A stretch of DNA of 20,655 nucleotides from the NCBI GenBank assembly GCA_038234045.1, contig JBBSUX010000025.1, positions 1-20,655 of the forward strand, read 5' to 3'. The DNA is from JBBSUX01 sp038234045. GTDB lineage: Bacteria; Pseudomonadota; Gammaproteobacteria; Burkholderiales; Burkholderiaceae_C. The position numbers and the translations under genes were made by a program. The notes beneath the pieces are model-generated. The model was not told where the DNA came from. It was given only the letters and a program-made list of their open reading frames with translations, and did no database searches. Shown piece after piece: positions 6,779-14,568 of the stretch. Positions within the stretch are counted from its first letter, which is position 1. Every line of letters begins with the position of its first letter.

Positions 6779-7542
6779 TCAAGCGCGTGATCCTGTATGA
6801 GTACCCATTCAACGAACGCATCCGCACTTACCTGCGGCTTGAGACTTTGTTTCGCCGATTGTCGACTCTGGTCGCGCGGGAAGAGGCTCTTGACCACCAT
6901 TTCGCGCTCGCCACCATTTTCGAGATCATGGACGTGGCCGCCCGGGCGGACCTGAAATCCGATGTGATGAAGGATCTCGAGCGGCAGAAGCAGCAACTCG
7001 ATGCTTTTCGCGGTAATCCGTCGATAGCAGAGGGCGTGCTCGAAGGTGTGATCGCCAACATCGACCGCTGCTTCAGTGCGTTAAATGCGCAATCTGGCAA
7101 GGCGGGTCATTCACTGACCGAAAACGAGTTTCTGATGAGCATCAGAAGCAGGATTGGCATCCCCGGCGGAACGTGCGGCTTCGATTTGCCGGCCTACCAC
7201 GCATGGCAGCATCAGCCGGCTACCGAGCGGCAAAAGGCGGTTGCCGGCTGGGCGACAACTCTCGAACCACTTGCAGACGCGGTCTATCTCCTTCTGAAGC
7301 TGCTGCGTGATTCCGGTACCCCGCAAAAGGTCCTCGCCCAAAACGGGCAGTTTCAGCAAAGTTTGCCGCAAGGGCGGAGCTTCCAACTCCTGCGCCTTCG
7401 CATGCATGAAGCTGAATCATGGATCCCTGAAATCAGTGGCAACCGTCTGATCGTGTCGGTGCGCATGATGCATCACGATGAAACCGGTCGTTTGCGCAAC
7501 GCAAATGACGACGTGCCTTTCGAGCTGACGCTTTGTTCCTGA
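6775..7542 (+). CDS. zapD: Cell division protein ZapD
   Basis: A 255-residue protein of the ZapD (formerly YacF, DUF1342) family, a cytoplasmic factor that binds FtsZ and bundles its filaments at the division site. Typical features are the opening ILYEYPFNERIRTYLRLE, the segment ALATIFEIMDVAARADLKSD, and the C-terminal beta-rich half with PFELTLC at the end. Length agrees with the family. It starts inside the coaE stop (ATGA overlap), and its own stop TGA at 7540-7542 overlaps the yacG ATG by one base, so coaE, zapD and yacG are read as one coupled unit. Confidence 0.93.
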   Translation: MIKRVILYEYPFNERIRTYLRLETLFRRLSTLVAREEALDHHFALATIFEIMDVAARADLKSDVMKDLERQKQQLDAFRGNPSIAEGVLEGVIANIDRCFSALNAQSGKAGHSLTENEFLMSIRSRIGIPGGTCGFDLPAYHAWQHQPATERQKAVAGWATTLEPLADAVYLLLKLLRDSGTPQKVLAQNGQFQQSLPQGRSFQLLRLRMHEAESWIPEISGNRLIVSVRMMHHDETGRLRNANDDVPFELTLCS

Positions 7543-7811
7543 TGGCCACGGACGAATTCCGAGCGAAAAATCGGAGCCGAGACACGTCCGACACCGACCG
7601 GCCAAATGATGAGATCGGAGAAAGAACGGTGCGCTGCCCAGCCTGTACCGGGCCCGCCGTATACAGCGCTGCCAACCCTTATCGTCCGTTTTGCGGCGCA
7701 CGCTGCAAGAACGGGGATCTGGCAGACTGGGCGACCGAACAGATGCGCATCGCCGAACAAACCTCGGACTTGCTGGAGGAGCACGAGAGGGAACAGGACA
7801 AGCCGCTCTGA
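7542..7811 (+). CDS. yacG: DNA gyrase inhibitor / zinc protein YacG
   Basis: An 89-residue YacG-family protein; E. coli YacG binds GyrB and inhibits gyrase. The zinc-binding Cys4 set is complete: CPAC (32-35) and FCGARCK (Cys51, Cys55), followed by the conserved NGDLADWA. The N-terminus has about 22 extra polar residues before the zinc module compared with E. coli, rich in Asp, Arg and Ser and probably disordered. The ATG at 7542 overlaps the zapD stop; a TTG three codons earlier is possible but less likely. It is the last gene of the plus-strand run and converges on mutT. Confidence 0.92.
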   Translation: MATDEFRAKNRSRDTSDTDRPNDEIGERTVRCPACTGPAVYSAANPYRPFCGARCKNGDLADWATEQMRIAEQTSDLLEEHEREQDKPL

Positions 7812-7838
7812 TTGCCAGACAGAATCGCGCTGAAGGCA

Positions 7839-7858
7839 TTCAAAGGTAAGACTTTGAA
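7839..7858. terminator. Weak hairpin between convergent yacG and mutT
   Basis: TTCAAAG (7839-7845) and CTTTGAA (7852-7858) form a perfect 7-base inverted repeat with a six-base loop. A T run comes only eight bases later, so intrinsic termination is uncertain. It lies between two convergent genes, where a bidirectional stop would be expected. Confidence 0.3.
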
Positions 7859-7915
7859 CCAGCGTTTTTACACGCGCCTAAGCTTGAGCCAACGTCTTCG
7901 ACACCAGCCCGGACA

Positions 7916-8368
7916 TCAATCCATGACGAGATGGGTCACGCCGGTGAATCCCTGCTCCTCCGCCAGCCATCCAAGAACGGGATAAGCGCCCGGGAGCACC
8001 GGCGCTACCTGCAAGGGAAACTTTTCCCACGACATGAACTGGTGCTCCCGCATGGTGAGCTCGCCCGACCATGCGTGCACTTTGCACCAATGCAAGCGCA
8101 CCAATGCATGGGGATAGTCATGCTCGGTCACCTTCCACCGGCTTGACTGCGTCACACAGATTCCCAGCTCCTCCTGCAGCTCTCGTCCTAACGCCGCCTC
8201 CACAGATTCGCTGCTCTCGAGCTTTCCGCCAGGAAACTCCCAATAACCGGCGTAGGGCTTGCCTGCCGGACGGGTCGTCAGCAACATCCGACCATCGCGG
8301 TGGAGCAAGATGCCCACAGCCACTTCCACGCGGGGAACTTCACTACCTGCGTTCGCGCTATACGACAT
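7916..8368 (-). CDS. mutT: MutT-type Nudix hydrolase (8-oxo-dGTPase)
   Basis: A 150-residue Nudix hydrolase that most likely removes oxidised guanine nucleotides from the pool. The Nudix box is complete at residues 48-70: Gly48, Glu54, then RELQEELGI with the metal-binding glutamates. The preceding GYWEFPGG is typical of MutT. The ATG at 8368 is chosen because the beta strand VPRVEVAVGILLHRDG begins shortly after; the longer frame upstream reads antisense-like sequence through the DUF815 gene. It begins two bases after the stop of the DUF815 gene, so it is probably the last gene of the secA-argJ-DUF815-mutT unit. Some betaproteobacterial MutT proteins carry a C-terminal ThiE-like domain; this one does not. 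Confidence 0.92.
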   Translation of the reverse strand: MSYSANAGSEVPRVEVAVGILLHRDGRMLLTTRPAGKPYAGYWEFPGGKLESSESVEAALGRELQEELGICVTQSSRWKVTEHDYPHALVRLHWCKVHAWSGELTMREHQFMSWEKFPLQVAPVLPGAYPVLGWLAEEQGFTGVTHLVMD

Positions 8369-8370
8369 CT

Positions 8371-9276
8371 TTATTCGATCCGGCCCGCGCGGTCTCGCGC
8401 AAACTGATAGGCCACCCGACCACTTCGGGAACCCCGCTCGAGCGCCCATACCAAAGCGTCCTGCCTTGCGGCATTTACCGCAGCAGCATCGAAGCCAAAC
8501 GAGGTGAGCCATGCGCCGGCGATATGCAAATATTCCTCTTGGCTGAACGGATAGAAGCTTACCCACAGGCCGAACCGCTCCGAGAGGGAAATCTTCTCCT
8601 CGACTACTTCTCCCGGATGCACTTCGCCGTCCTCCCCGTGCGTGTAGGTGAGGTTTTCGGTCATATATTCTGGAAGCAGATGCCGACGATTGCTGGTGGC
8701 ATACACCAGCACGTTGGTCGCCGTGGTCGCGACCGATCCATCCAGTATCGACTTCAGTGCCTTGTACCCGGGCTCACCCTCCTCGAAGCTCAGATCGTCG
8801 CAATAAACAATGAACTTTTCGGGGCGCATTGCGACCAGCTCGATGATGTCGGGCAGGTCGACAAGATCCGCTTTGTCGACCTCGATCAATCGTAGGCCAC
8901 GGTCTGCATAGCTCACAAGGCAGGCCTTGATGAGCGACGATTTCCCTGTTCCGCGAGCACCCGTCAACAGGACGTTGTTGGCGGAACGCCCCGCGACGAA
9001 CTGTTGTGTGTTTCGTTCGATCTTGCGTTTCTGATCGTCGATCTCTCTCAACGCATCAAGACCTGCCGAGTCGACCTGCCGTACCGGATCCAGCCTGCCG
9101 CCGCCCTGCCCACGGCGCCGATAACGCCAGGCGATCGCTTCTTCCCATTGCGGAGGCCGCAAAGGCGCTCCAGGAAGAATGGCTTCAACGCGCGCCATCA
9201 GTGCCTCGGCACGACGGACGAGGGACTCGAAGTTCAATTTACTCTCCACCGGAGCGCTTTCACGTAGCCCATTCAC
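8371..9276 (-). CDS. DUF815-family AAA+ ATPase
   Basis: A 301-residue ATP-binding protein of the DUF815 family, with no established function. Walker A is GARGTGKS at 106-113. Walker B is FIVYCDDLSFE (Asp159/160). A sensor-like segment VLVYATSNRRHLLPEYM follows, and then SERFGLWVSFYPFSQEEYL, a family hallmark in the AAA lid region. The N-terminal 80 residues are basic and predicted helical, and QQFVAGRSANNVLLTG leads into the P-loop. The GTG at 9276 overlaps the argJ stop by four bases. The fixed neighbourhood argJ-DUF815-mutT is common in Betaproteobacteria but gives no clear hint of role. Confidence 0.9.
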   Translation of the reverse strand: MNGLRESAPVESKLNFESLVRRAEALMARVEAILPGAPLRPPQWEEAIAWRYRRRGQGGGRLDPVRQVDSAGLDALREIDDQKRKIERNTQQFVAGRSANNVLLTGARGTGKSSLIKACLVSYADRGLRLIEVDKADLVDLPDIIELVAMRPEKFIVYCDDLSFEEGEPGYKALKSILDGSVATTATNVLVYATSNRRHLLPEYMTENLTYTHGEDGEVHPGEVVEEKISLSERFGLWVSFYPFSQEEYLHIAGAWLTSFGFDAAAVNAARQDALVWALERGSRSGRVAYQFARDRAGRIE

Positions 9277-10517
9277 GATCGATAGTCCGCATTGATGGAG
9301 ACGTAGTCATGACTGAGATCGCACGTCCATATCTGGTCAAACGCTTCGCCCCGCCCCAAATTGACCTTGACGGTAATTTCGTCCTGCTTCATCACGCGCT
9401 GCCCATCTTCTTCCAGGTAACCTGGGTTGCGGCCGCCACCGGTGGCAACGTGAACGTCATCCAGAAAAAGTTCAACGTGTGCAGTATCCAGATCGGCGAT
9501 GCCCGCATATCCGATTGCGGCAAGAATGCGCCCAAGATTCGGGTCGCTGGCAAAAAAGGCAGTCTTGACGAGAGGGGAATGCGCGATCGCATAGGCGACC
9601 TGCCTGCATTCCGCAGGCGTCTTCCCACCCTCGACGCGCACCGTGATGAATTTGGTGGCTCCTTCACCGTCCCGCACGATCGCCTTAGCAAGGTGTTCGG
9701 CAACTCTCAACAAAATACTTCGAAGACTCTTACCTGCAGGACTATCCAGCGAAACGACCTCTTCGGCTCCCGCCTTCCCTGTCGCGATCAGCACGAATGA
9801 ATCATTCGTGGAAGTGTCGCCGTCGATCGTGATGCGATTGAAGCTGTGATCGGCCAGATCCCGCACGATCTCCTGCAATACGGCAGGCGCCACTGTCGCG
9901 TCGGTTGCAAGGAAGCCGAGCATCGTCGCCATGTTGGGCCGAATCATGCCGGCCCCCTTGCTGATGCCCGTCGCAGTAACGACTACATCGCCAACCCGCC
10001 CACGGGCGCTGCAAGCCTTGGGAACCGTATCGGTTGTCATGATGGCTGCAGCAGCTCCAATCCAGGCTTGCGAACCGGCGCCGCTCTCTACAGCGTTGGC
10101 GAAAGCAGCCGGCAACGCCCGGGTAATCCTTTCGACCGGCAGCGGTTCCATGATGACACCGGTAGAGAACGGCCAGACCCGTTCCGCTTCGATTCCGAGA
10201 AGATCTGCCGTTGCCTGCGTACTTTCGCGCGCACGCCGGAGTCCTTCGCTCCCCGTGCCCGCATTCGCATTGCCTGTGTTGATCACCAACGCACGAACAT
10301 CTGCTGAGGCCGCGGCATACTCCCGGCACAACACGACAGGTGCTGCACAGAATCGATTCTGCGTAAAAACGCCGGCGATCCTGCTGCCCTCCTCGAGCAA
10401 AAAGAGCGTCAAGTCCTTCTTGTCCTTTTTTCGAATGCCCGCCTCAGCGACGCCGATGCGCACGCCGTCAATAGGAAAAATTTCGTCCGCAACGGCGGGA
10501 TGCAAATGAACAGGCAT
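9273..10517 (-). CDS. argJ: Glutamate N-acetyltransferase / N-acetylglutamate synthase ArgJ
   Basis: A 414-residue bifunctional ornithine acetyltransferase. It moves the acetyl group from N-acetylornithine to glutamate in the cyclic arginine pathway and may also use acetyl-CoA. The self-cleavage site is visible in KGAGMIRPNMATMLGFL: the Thr of MATML (residue 198) becomes the nucleophile of the beta chain. Other family motifs are VINTGNANAGTG, WPFSTGVIMEPLP, TIDGDTSTNDS and NLGRILAAIGYAG. The ATG at 10517 is preferred because GGAGAG lies at a good distance; the frame could also open at a GTG at 10535 next to the secA stop. secA is upstream and the DUF815 gene overlaps the 3' end. Confidence 0.95.
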   Translation of the reverse strand: MPVHLHPAVADEIFPIDGVRIGVAEAGIRKKDKKDLTLFLLEEGSRIAGVFTQNRFCAAPVVLCREYAAASADVRALVINTGNANAGTGSEGLRRARESTQATADLLGIEAERVWPFSTGVIMEPLPVERITRALPAAFANAVESGAGSQAWIGAAAAIMTTDTVPKACSARGRVGDVVVTATGISKGAGMIRPNMATMLGFLATDATVAPAVLQEIVRDLADHSFNRITIDGDTSTNDSFVLIATGKAGAEEVVSLDSPAGKSLRSILLRVAEHLAKAIVRDGEGATKFITVRVEGGKTPAECRQVAYAIAHSPLVKTAFFASDPNLGRILAAIGYAGIADLDTAHVELFLDDVHVATGGGRNPGYLEEDGQRVMKQDEITVKVNLGRGEAFDQIWTCDLSHDYVSINADYRS

Positions 10518-10535
10518 CGGTCTCTCCGCCGCCAC

Positions 10536-13310
10536 TCAGGCGAGGCGTCCATGACAGTTCTTGTACTTGGCACCACTGCCGCAAGGGCAAGGATCATTGC
10601 GACCCACGCGTTGCACATCGCCTGCAACTTGAGCTAGTGCTGGTCGCGTCGTCGGAGCCGCGAGCGTCTCTACCTCTCCGGACTCGGTCGGCGCCTGATA
10701 GGTGACGTTAAGAATGTTCTCTGCCCGGCTTTCCATCGCTTCGGCAGCCTCACCAAACTGTTCTTGGGACTGGACCTGTACGGTCATCAGCACCTTTGTT
10801 ACTTCCTGCTTCACCGCGTCGAGCAGCTGGGCAAAAAGTTCGAAGGCCTCGCGTTTGTATTCCTGCTTGGGCTGTTGCTGTGCATAGCCACGCAAATGAA
10901 TTCCCTGCCGCAGGTAGTCGAGAGAAGCCAGATGCTCTCGCCAATGGGAGTCGACACTTTGCAGAAGCACCACGCGCTCGAACTGTGTGAAATTCTCACC
11001 GCCAACCAATGCAACCTTGGCGTGAAATGCTGCATCAGCCTCACTGATAACGGCTTCAAGAACATCATCGTCCGTCATCGATTCGGATTCGGTGACCTTG
11101 GTCTGCAGATCCATGGGAAGTTGCCACTCTTCGCGCAACACTTTCTCCAGCGCTGGCAGGTCCCACTGCTCTTCGACCGACTCTGACGGCACGAACTGCC
11201 GCACGATGTCGGTGAAGCAACTTTCCCTCAAACCAGCAATGGTCTGTGACAGATCCATCGCGTCGAGGATCTCGTTGCGCTGCTGGTAAATAACTTTCCG
11301 CTGATCATTCGATACGTCGTCGTATTCAAGCAATTGCTTGCGCATGTCGAAATTGCGCGCTTCAACCTTGCGTTGCGCACTTTCGATGCTGCGGCTCACG
11401 ATGCCTGCCTCGATCGCTTCGCCATCGGGCATCTTCAGACGCTCCATGATGGAGCGAACGCGGTCGCCCGCAAAAATGCGCATCAGCGAATCATCAAGAC
11501 TCAGATAGAAACGCGACGAACCGGGATCGCCTTGCCGCCCCGAACGACCTCGCAACTGGTTATCGATCCGGCGCGACTCATGCCGCTCAGTGGCGATGAT
11601 GCGCAGGCCACCCTGCTCATTCACAAAGGCGTGATCGCGCTCCCATTGGGTTCGCATTTCTGCCGTACGCGCATCGTCCAGAGCAGCCTCCGCTACGCCA
11701 TCCGTATCGGCCACTTCCGCTTCGAGCGCAAGCATCTTCTCAAGGTTGCCCCCCAGAACGATGTCCGTGCCACGCCCCGCCATATTGGTCGCGATCGTGA
11801 TCATGCGCGGACGACCCGCCTGTGCAACGATATCTGCCTCGCACGCATGCTGCTTCGCGTTCAGTACCTGATGCTCGAGCTTTTCGCGCTCGAGCAACTG
11901 CGAAATGATTTCGGAATTCTCGATTGAAGTCGTGCCGACCAGAACCGGTTGGCCGCGTTCATGGCACTCGCGGATGTCTTCCAGTGCCGCCTGGTACTTC
12001 TCACGGGTGGTCTTGTAGACCCGGTCGAGTTGGTCGTCTCGCCTGCTGGGACGGTTTGGCGGAATGACGATGGTTTCAAGCCCGTAGATTTCCTGAAACT
12101 CGTAGGCCTCCGTATCTGCCGTCCCGGTCATGCCTGCCAGTTTCTCGTACAGCCGGAAATAATTCTGGAAGGTGATGGAGGCCATCGTCTGGTTTTCGGC
12201 CTGGATGTCCACGCCTTCTTTGGCCTCCACGGCTTGATGCAGCCCTTCGCTCCAGCGCCGACCAGCCATCAGCCGTCCAGTGAATTCGTCGACGATCACG
12301 ATCTCGCCCTGCTGAACCACGTAGTGCTGATCGCGCTGATAAAGGTGGGCGGCACGCAACGCAGCGTAGAGATGATGCACCAGCGAGATATTGGCCGGGT
12401 CGTAAAGGGACGCGCCTTCGGGCAACAGGCCCCGCGATACCAGCAAATCTTCCGCAGTCTCGTGGCCTTGCTCGGTCAGAAATACCTGCCGTGTTTTTTC
12501 GTCTACCGTGAAGTCGCCCGGCTTCGTAACGCCCTCGCCTGTTCGGATGTCCTCCTCGCCTTCTTGCTGCACGAGCAACGGAGCAACGCGGTTCATGGCG
12601 ATGTACGTCTCCGTATGGTCTTCGGCCTGCCCACTGATGATCAGCGGTGTGCGCGCTTCATCGATGAGAATGGAGTCGACCTCGTCGACGATCGCATAGT
12701 TGAGTCGACGCTGCACGCGGTCGGTGGCCTCATAGACCATGTTGTCGCGAAGATAGTCGAAACCGTACTCGTTGTTGGTGCCGTAGGTAATGTCGGACTG
12801 GTACGCGGCCTGCTTCTGCTCCTTCGGCAAATTGGGGAGATTGATGCCCACCGAAAGGCCCAAGAAGTTGTACAGCCGGGCCATCCATTCAGCGTCGCGC
12901 TGCGCGAGATAGTCGTTGACGGTGACCACATGCACCCCTTTGCCGGACAGCGCATTCAGATAAACCGGAAGCGTTGCCGTAAGGGTCTTGCCTTCGCCCG
13001 TTCCCATCTCCGAAATCTTCCCGTCATGCAGGGAAATTCCACCCATGAGTTGAACGTCGAAGTGGCGCATCTTCATCACCCGCTTGGACCCCTCGCGTAC
13101 CACCGCGAACGCCTCGGGCAGCAGATCGTCAAGAGATGTTCCCTGCGCGAACCTTTGGCGGAACTCGTCCGTCTTTGTACGCAGTTGCGTGTCGTCCAGT
13201 TTTTCCAACTCCGCTTCCATCGCGTTGATGGAGCTCACCACTTTGCGGTATTGCTTGAGCAGGCGGTCATTGCGACTGCCGAAGATCTTCGTGAGGAAAT
13301 TGGTTGCCAT
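10536..13310 (-). CDS. secA: Preprotein translocase ATPase SecA
   Basis: The 924-residue motor ATPase that drives unfolded preproteins through SecYEG. Nucleotide-binding domain 1 has GTGEGKT at 103-109 and DEVDSILIDEARTPL with DEVD at 209-212. The preprotein cross-linking domain interrupts it, and domain 2 carries TNMAGRGTDI and GRSGRQGDPGSSRFYLS. The C-terminal zinc-binding SecB-interaction motif is intact: CPCGSGAKYKNCHG (Cys908, Cys910, Cys919, His920). Length is normal. The ATG at 13310 fits the conserved start MATNFLTKIFGSRNDR, although there is no strong ribosome binding site. The gene leads the secA-argJ-DUF815-mutT unit and is divergent from the dciA-like gene. Confidence 0.97.
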   Translation of the reverse strand: MATNFLTKIFGSRNDRLLKQYRKVVSSINAMEAELEKLDDTQLRTKTDEFRQRFAQGTSLDDLLPEAFAVVREGSKRVMKMRHFDVQLMGGISLHDGKISEMGTGEGKTLTATLPVYLNALSGKGVHVVTVNDYLAQRDAEWMARLYNFLGLSVGINLPNLPKEQKQAAYQSDITYGTNNEYGFDYLRDNMVYEATDRVQRRLNYAIVDEVDSILIDEARTPLIISGQAEDHTETYIAMNRVAPLLVQQEGEEDIRTGEGVTKPGDFTVDEKTRQVFLTEQGHETAEDLLVSRGLLPEGASLYDPANISLVHHLYAALRAAHLYQRDQHYVVQQGEIVIVDEFTGRLMAGRRWSEGLHQAVEAKEGVDIQAENQTMASITFQNYFRLYEKLAGMTGTADTEAYEFQEIYGLETIVIPPNRPSRRDDQLDRVYKTTREKYQAALEDIRECHERGQPVLVGTTSIENSEIISQLLEREKLEHQVLNAKQHACEADIVAQAGRPRMITIATNMAGRGTDIVLGGNLEKMLALEAEVADTDGVAEAALDDARTAEMRTQWERDHAFVNEQGGLRIIATERHESRRIDNQLRGRSGRQGDPGSSRFYLSLDDSLMRIFAGDRVRSIMERLKMPDGEAIEAGIVSRSIESAQRKVEARNFDMRKQLLEYDDVSNDQRKVIYQQRNEILDAMDLSQTIAGLRESCFTDIVRQFVPSESVEEQWDLPALEKVLREEWQLPMDLQTKVTESESMTDDDVLEAVISEADAAFHAKVALVGGENFTQFERVVLLQSVDSHWREHLASLDYLRQGIHLRGYAQQQPKQEYKREAFELFAQLLDAVKQEVTKVLMTVQVQSQEQFGEAAEAMESRAENILNVTYQAPTESGEVETLAAPTTRPALAQVAGDVQRVGRNDPCPCGSGAKYKNCHGRLA

Positions 13311-13366
13311 GCGTCAGACAGACCTGTTGCGCGGCTGCACACAGGCGAGCGATCCTTCAGTTGTAA

Positions 13367-13432
13367 GGTGGCTGGTCCGCCGGGGCCACCGCAAAGCCAA
13401 CGGTCGAACCGTCAGCGAAACCTGCAATTTTA
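13367..13432 (-). promoter_or_regulatory. Candidate secA promoter and structured leader
   Basis: On the minus strand a TAAAAT hexamer (13427-13432) could serve as -10, although no good -35 is seen at 16-18 bases. It would give a leader of more than 100 bases. Within the leader are a perfect palindrome ACGGT-CGA-ACCGT (13400-13412) and a 6-base inverted repeat GGTGGC (13367-13372) with GCCACC (13385-13390). No SecM-like arrest peptide was recognised. Confidence 0.25.
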
Positions 13433-13487
13433 GCGTCGCAGTCAGCGATGCGGTCGTTGCGGAATAATGAACCCGCTTGGGCGCCCC

Positions 13488-13540
13488 ACTTCACAACTTC
13501 TGTGAGGCCGCAGGAGGCCGCACAGGTTGTGCAGCGAAGT
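13488..13540 (+). other. Inverted-repeat structure upstream of the dciA-like gene
   Basis: ACAAC (13493-13497) and CTGTG (13500-13504) pair with CACAG and GTTGT (13521-13530), with two unpaired bases between the left half-arms. An outer ACTTC/GAAGT pair (13488-13492, 13536-13540) could extend the stem. The loop contains AGGCCGC twice and AGGAGG (13512-13517), which would be a perfect ribosome binding site for a TTG at 13527. The fold is derived by eye only. Confidence 0.3.
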
Positions 13541-13577
13541 TCTCCAGCCTGTGACAACTCCGAGGAACTGCCGCCAC

Positions 13578-13880
13578 ATGCAACGTCATCATCAAGCCAT
13601 CCCGCTCCATCAGGCGGCTGCGGAGTCCCCCGGACTCGCGCGACTGACATCGCTGGTGGCTGAATCATCCGCTCGGCTCCGCTTACTGCAGCCGCTGCTG
13701 CCACCAAGCCTGCTCGCAGCCGTCCGACCCGGTCCGATTGAGGGAGACAGCTGGTGCTTGCTGCTTGAGCACAGCGCAGCTGCTGCCAAATTGAAGCAGT
13801 TGCTTCCGGTCCTGCATGCAAGACTGAGACGTGAGGGTTGCTTTGCAGTCATCAGGATCAAGGTCCAGGCTGCACGTTGA
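13578..13880 (+). CDS. DciA-like (DUF721) helicase-loader protein
   Basis: A 100-residue protein with the DUF721/DciA pattern. The segment LARLTSLVAESSARLRLLQP is followed by LLPPSLLAAV, and then by a beta-rich stretch with LLLEHSAAAAKLKQLLPVLH and CFAVIRIKVQ. DciA is the ancestral loader or partner of the DnaB replicative helicase in most bacteria lacking DnaC. The position, divergent from secA, is where betaproteobacteria usually carry this gene. Two starts are possible. The ATG at 13578 has GAGGA eleven bases upstream. A TTG at 13527 has a perfect AGGAGG nine bases upstream and adds 17 residues not obviously of the family. lpxC, often next door, is not seen; tRNA-Thr follows instead. Sequence divergence within DUF721 is high, so the call is from pattern and context. 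Confidence 0.72.
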   Translation: MQRHHQAIPLHQAAAESPGLARLTSLVAESSARLRLLQPLLPPSLLAAVRPGPIEGDSWCLLLEHSAAAAKLKQLLPVLHARLRREGCFAVIRIKVQAAR

Positions 13881-13891
13881 CCGGATGAAGA

Positions 13892-13909
13892 TCGGGGTCC
13901 TACCCCCGA
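13892..13909. terminator. GC-rich hairpin between the dciA-like gene and tRNA-Thr
   Basis: TCGGGG (13892-13897) pairs with CCCCGA (13904-13909) over a six-base loop, between the convergent dciA-like gene and tRNA-Thr. T tracts are weak on both sides, so it may act only partly as a terminator. Confidence 0.35.
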
Positions 13910-13916
13910 ACGAAAA

Positions 13917-13992
13917 TGGTGCCGATTGTCGGAATCGAACTGACGACCTACCGCTTACAAGGCGGTTGCTCTACCAACTGAGCTAAATCGGC
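13917..13992 (-). tRNA. tRNA-Thr (anticodon TGT)
   Basis: A complete cloverleaf is readable on the minus strand. The acceptor is GCCGATT with AATCGGC. The D-arm is GCTCAGTTGGTAGAGC. The anticodon stem ACCGC/GCGGT encloses CTTGTAA, giving anticodon TGT. The T-arm is CGTCAGTTCGATTCCGACA-like, with loop TTCGATT. Discriminator A and an encoded CCA complete it (76 bases). The sequence is very close to the E. coli tRNA-Thr(TGT) pattern. It stands alone, downstream of sspB on the same strand. A possible -10 (TACACT, 14001-14006 on the minus strand) lies just upstream. Confidence 0.97.
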
Positions 13993-14005
13993 TTGCGTGG
14001 AGTGT

Positions 14006-14028
14006 AAATCAGACGTGGCGCCTGATTT
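14006..14028 (-). terminator. Hairpin after sspB
   Basis: AAATCAG (14006-14012) and CTGATTT (14022-14028) form a perfect 7-base stem with a nine-base loop, directly abutting the sspB stop codon on the minus strand. The T run after the stem is short. It probably ends the sspA-sspB transcript, before the tRNA gene. Confidence 0.5.
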
Positions 14029-14559
14029 TCATTTGATACGTTTGAGCGCTGGGCGCGAACCACCACCGGTGGGTCCGGCGCCATCGCCGTCAGATCCAGC
14101 AGAGTTTGTTTCCGGATGGCCGGAGGTGTCAGCTACGGCCGTGAGAGTTACTGGCTTGCCATCCCGCAACACAGAATCAGCGTCAGTGGGCGGTGAAGGC
14201 TCAATTGCTGTTTCGGCCAGAGCAATGCCAGTACCCTCTGAAGGCGCGCCGAAAGCCATTCCTTGCCCGTTCTCACGCGCATAGATCGCAAGCACCCGCC
14301 TGATGGGCACCATGATTTCACGAGGAACGCCCCCGAAACGCGCCTTGAACTCCAGAAAATCGTTACCGATTTGGAGTGAGCTGGTGGCGTCGTAACTGAC
14401 ATTCAGAACGATTTCGCCATCCTTCACATATTCCGTCGGAACCCGGACCGACGGATCGACACGCACAGCCACATGTGGCGTGAATCCGTTGTCCGTGCAC
14501 CACTCGTGCAAAGCGCGGATCAGATACGGCTTGGTGTCGGTCGGTTCGGGCGTGCTCAT
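14029..14559 (-). CDS. sspB: ClpXP adaptor SspB
   Basis: A 176-residue stringent starvation protein B, the adaptor that brings ssrA-tagged peptides from stalled ribosomes (and RseA fragments) to ClpXP. The N-terminal substrate-binding domain (about 10-115) has the family start KPYLIRALHEWCTDNGFTPH and DGEIVLNVSYDATSSLQIGN, then ARFGGVPREIMVPI and VLAIYARENGQGMAF. A long linker rich in Gly, Pro, Ser and Asp follows (about 120-166). The C-terminus RPALKRIK is the ClpX-binding tail, close to that of E. coli. The start at 14559 is nine bases after the sspA stop, with AGGA at a suitable distance, so it forms an operon with sspA. Confidence 0.95.
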   Translation of the reverse strand: MSTPEPTDTKPYLIRALHEWCTDNGFTPHVAVRVDPSVRVPTEYVKDGEIVLNVSYDATSSLQIGNDFLEFKARFGGVPREIMVPIRRVLAIYARENGQGMAFGAPSEGTGIALAETAIEPSPPTDADSVLRDGKPVTLTAVADTSGHPETNSAGSDGDGAGPTGGGSRPALKRIK

Positions 14560-14568
14560 GCTGCAATC

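Noticed and set aside
11949..13433. 494-codon open frame antisense to secA
   Set aside because: It mirrors the highly conserved secA coding sequence, and its product shows no family features; long antisense frames are common in GC-rich genes.
13357..13821. 154-codon minus-strand frame opposite the dciA-like gene
   Set aside because: The plus strand carries the DUF721 pattern; the minus frame has no family features.
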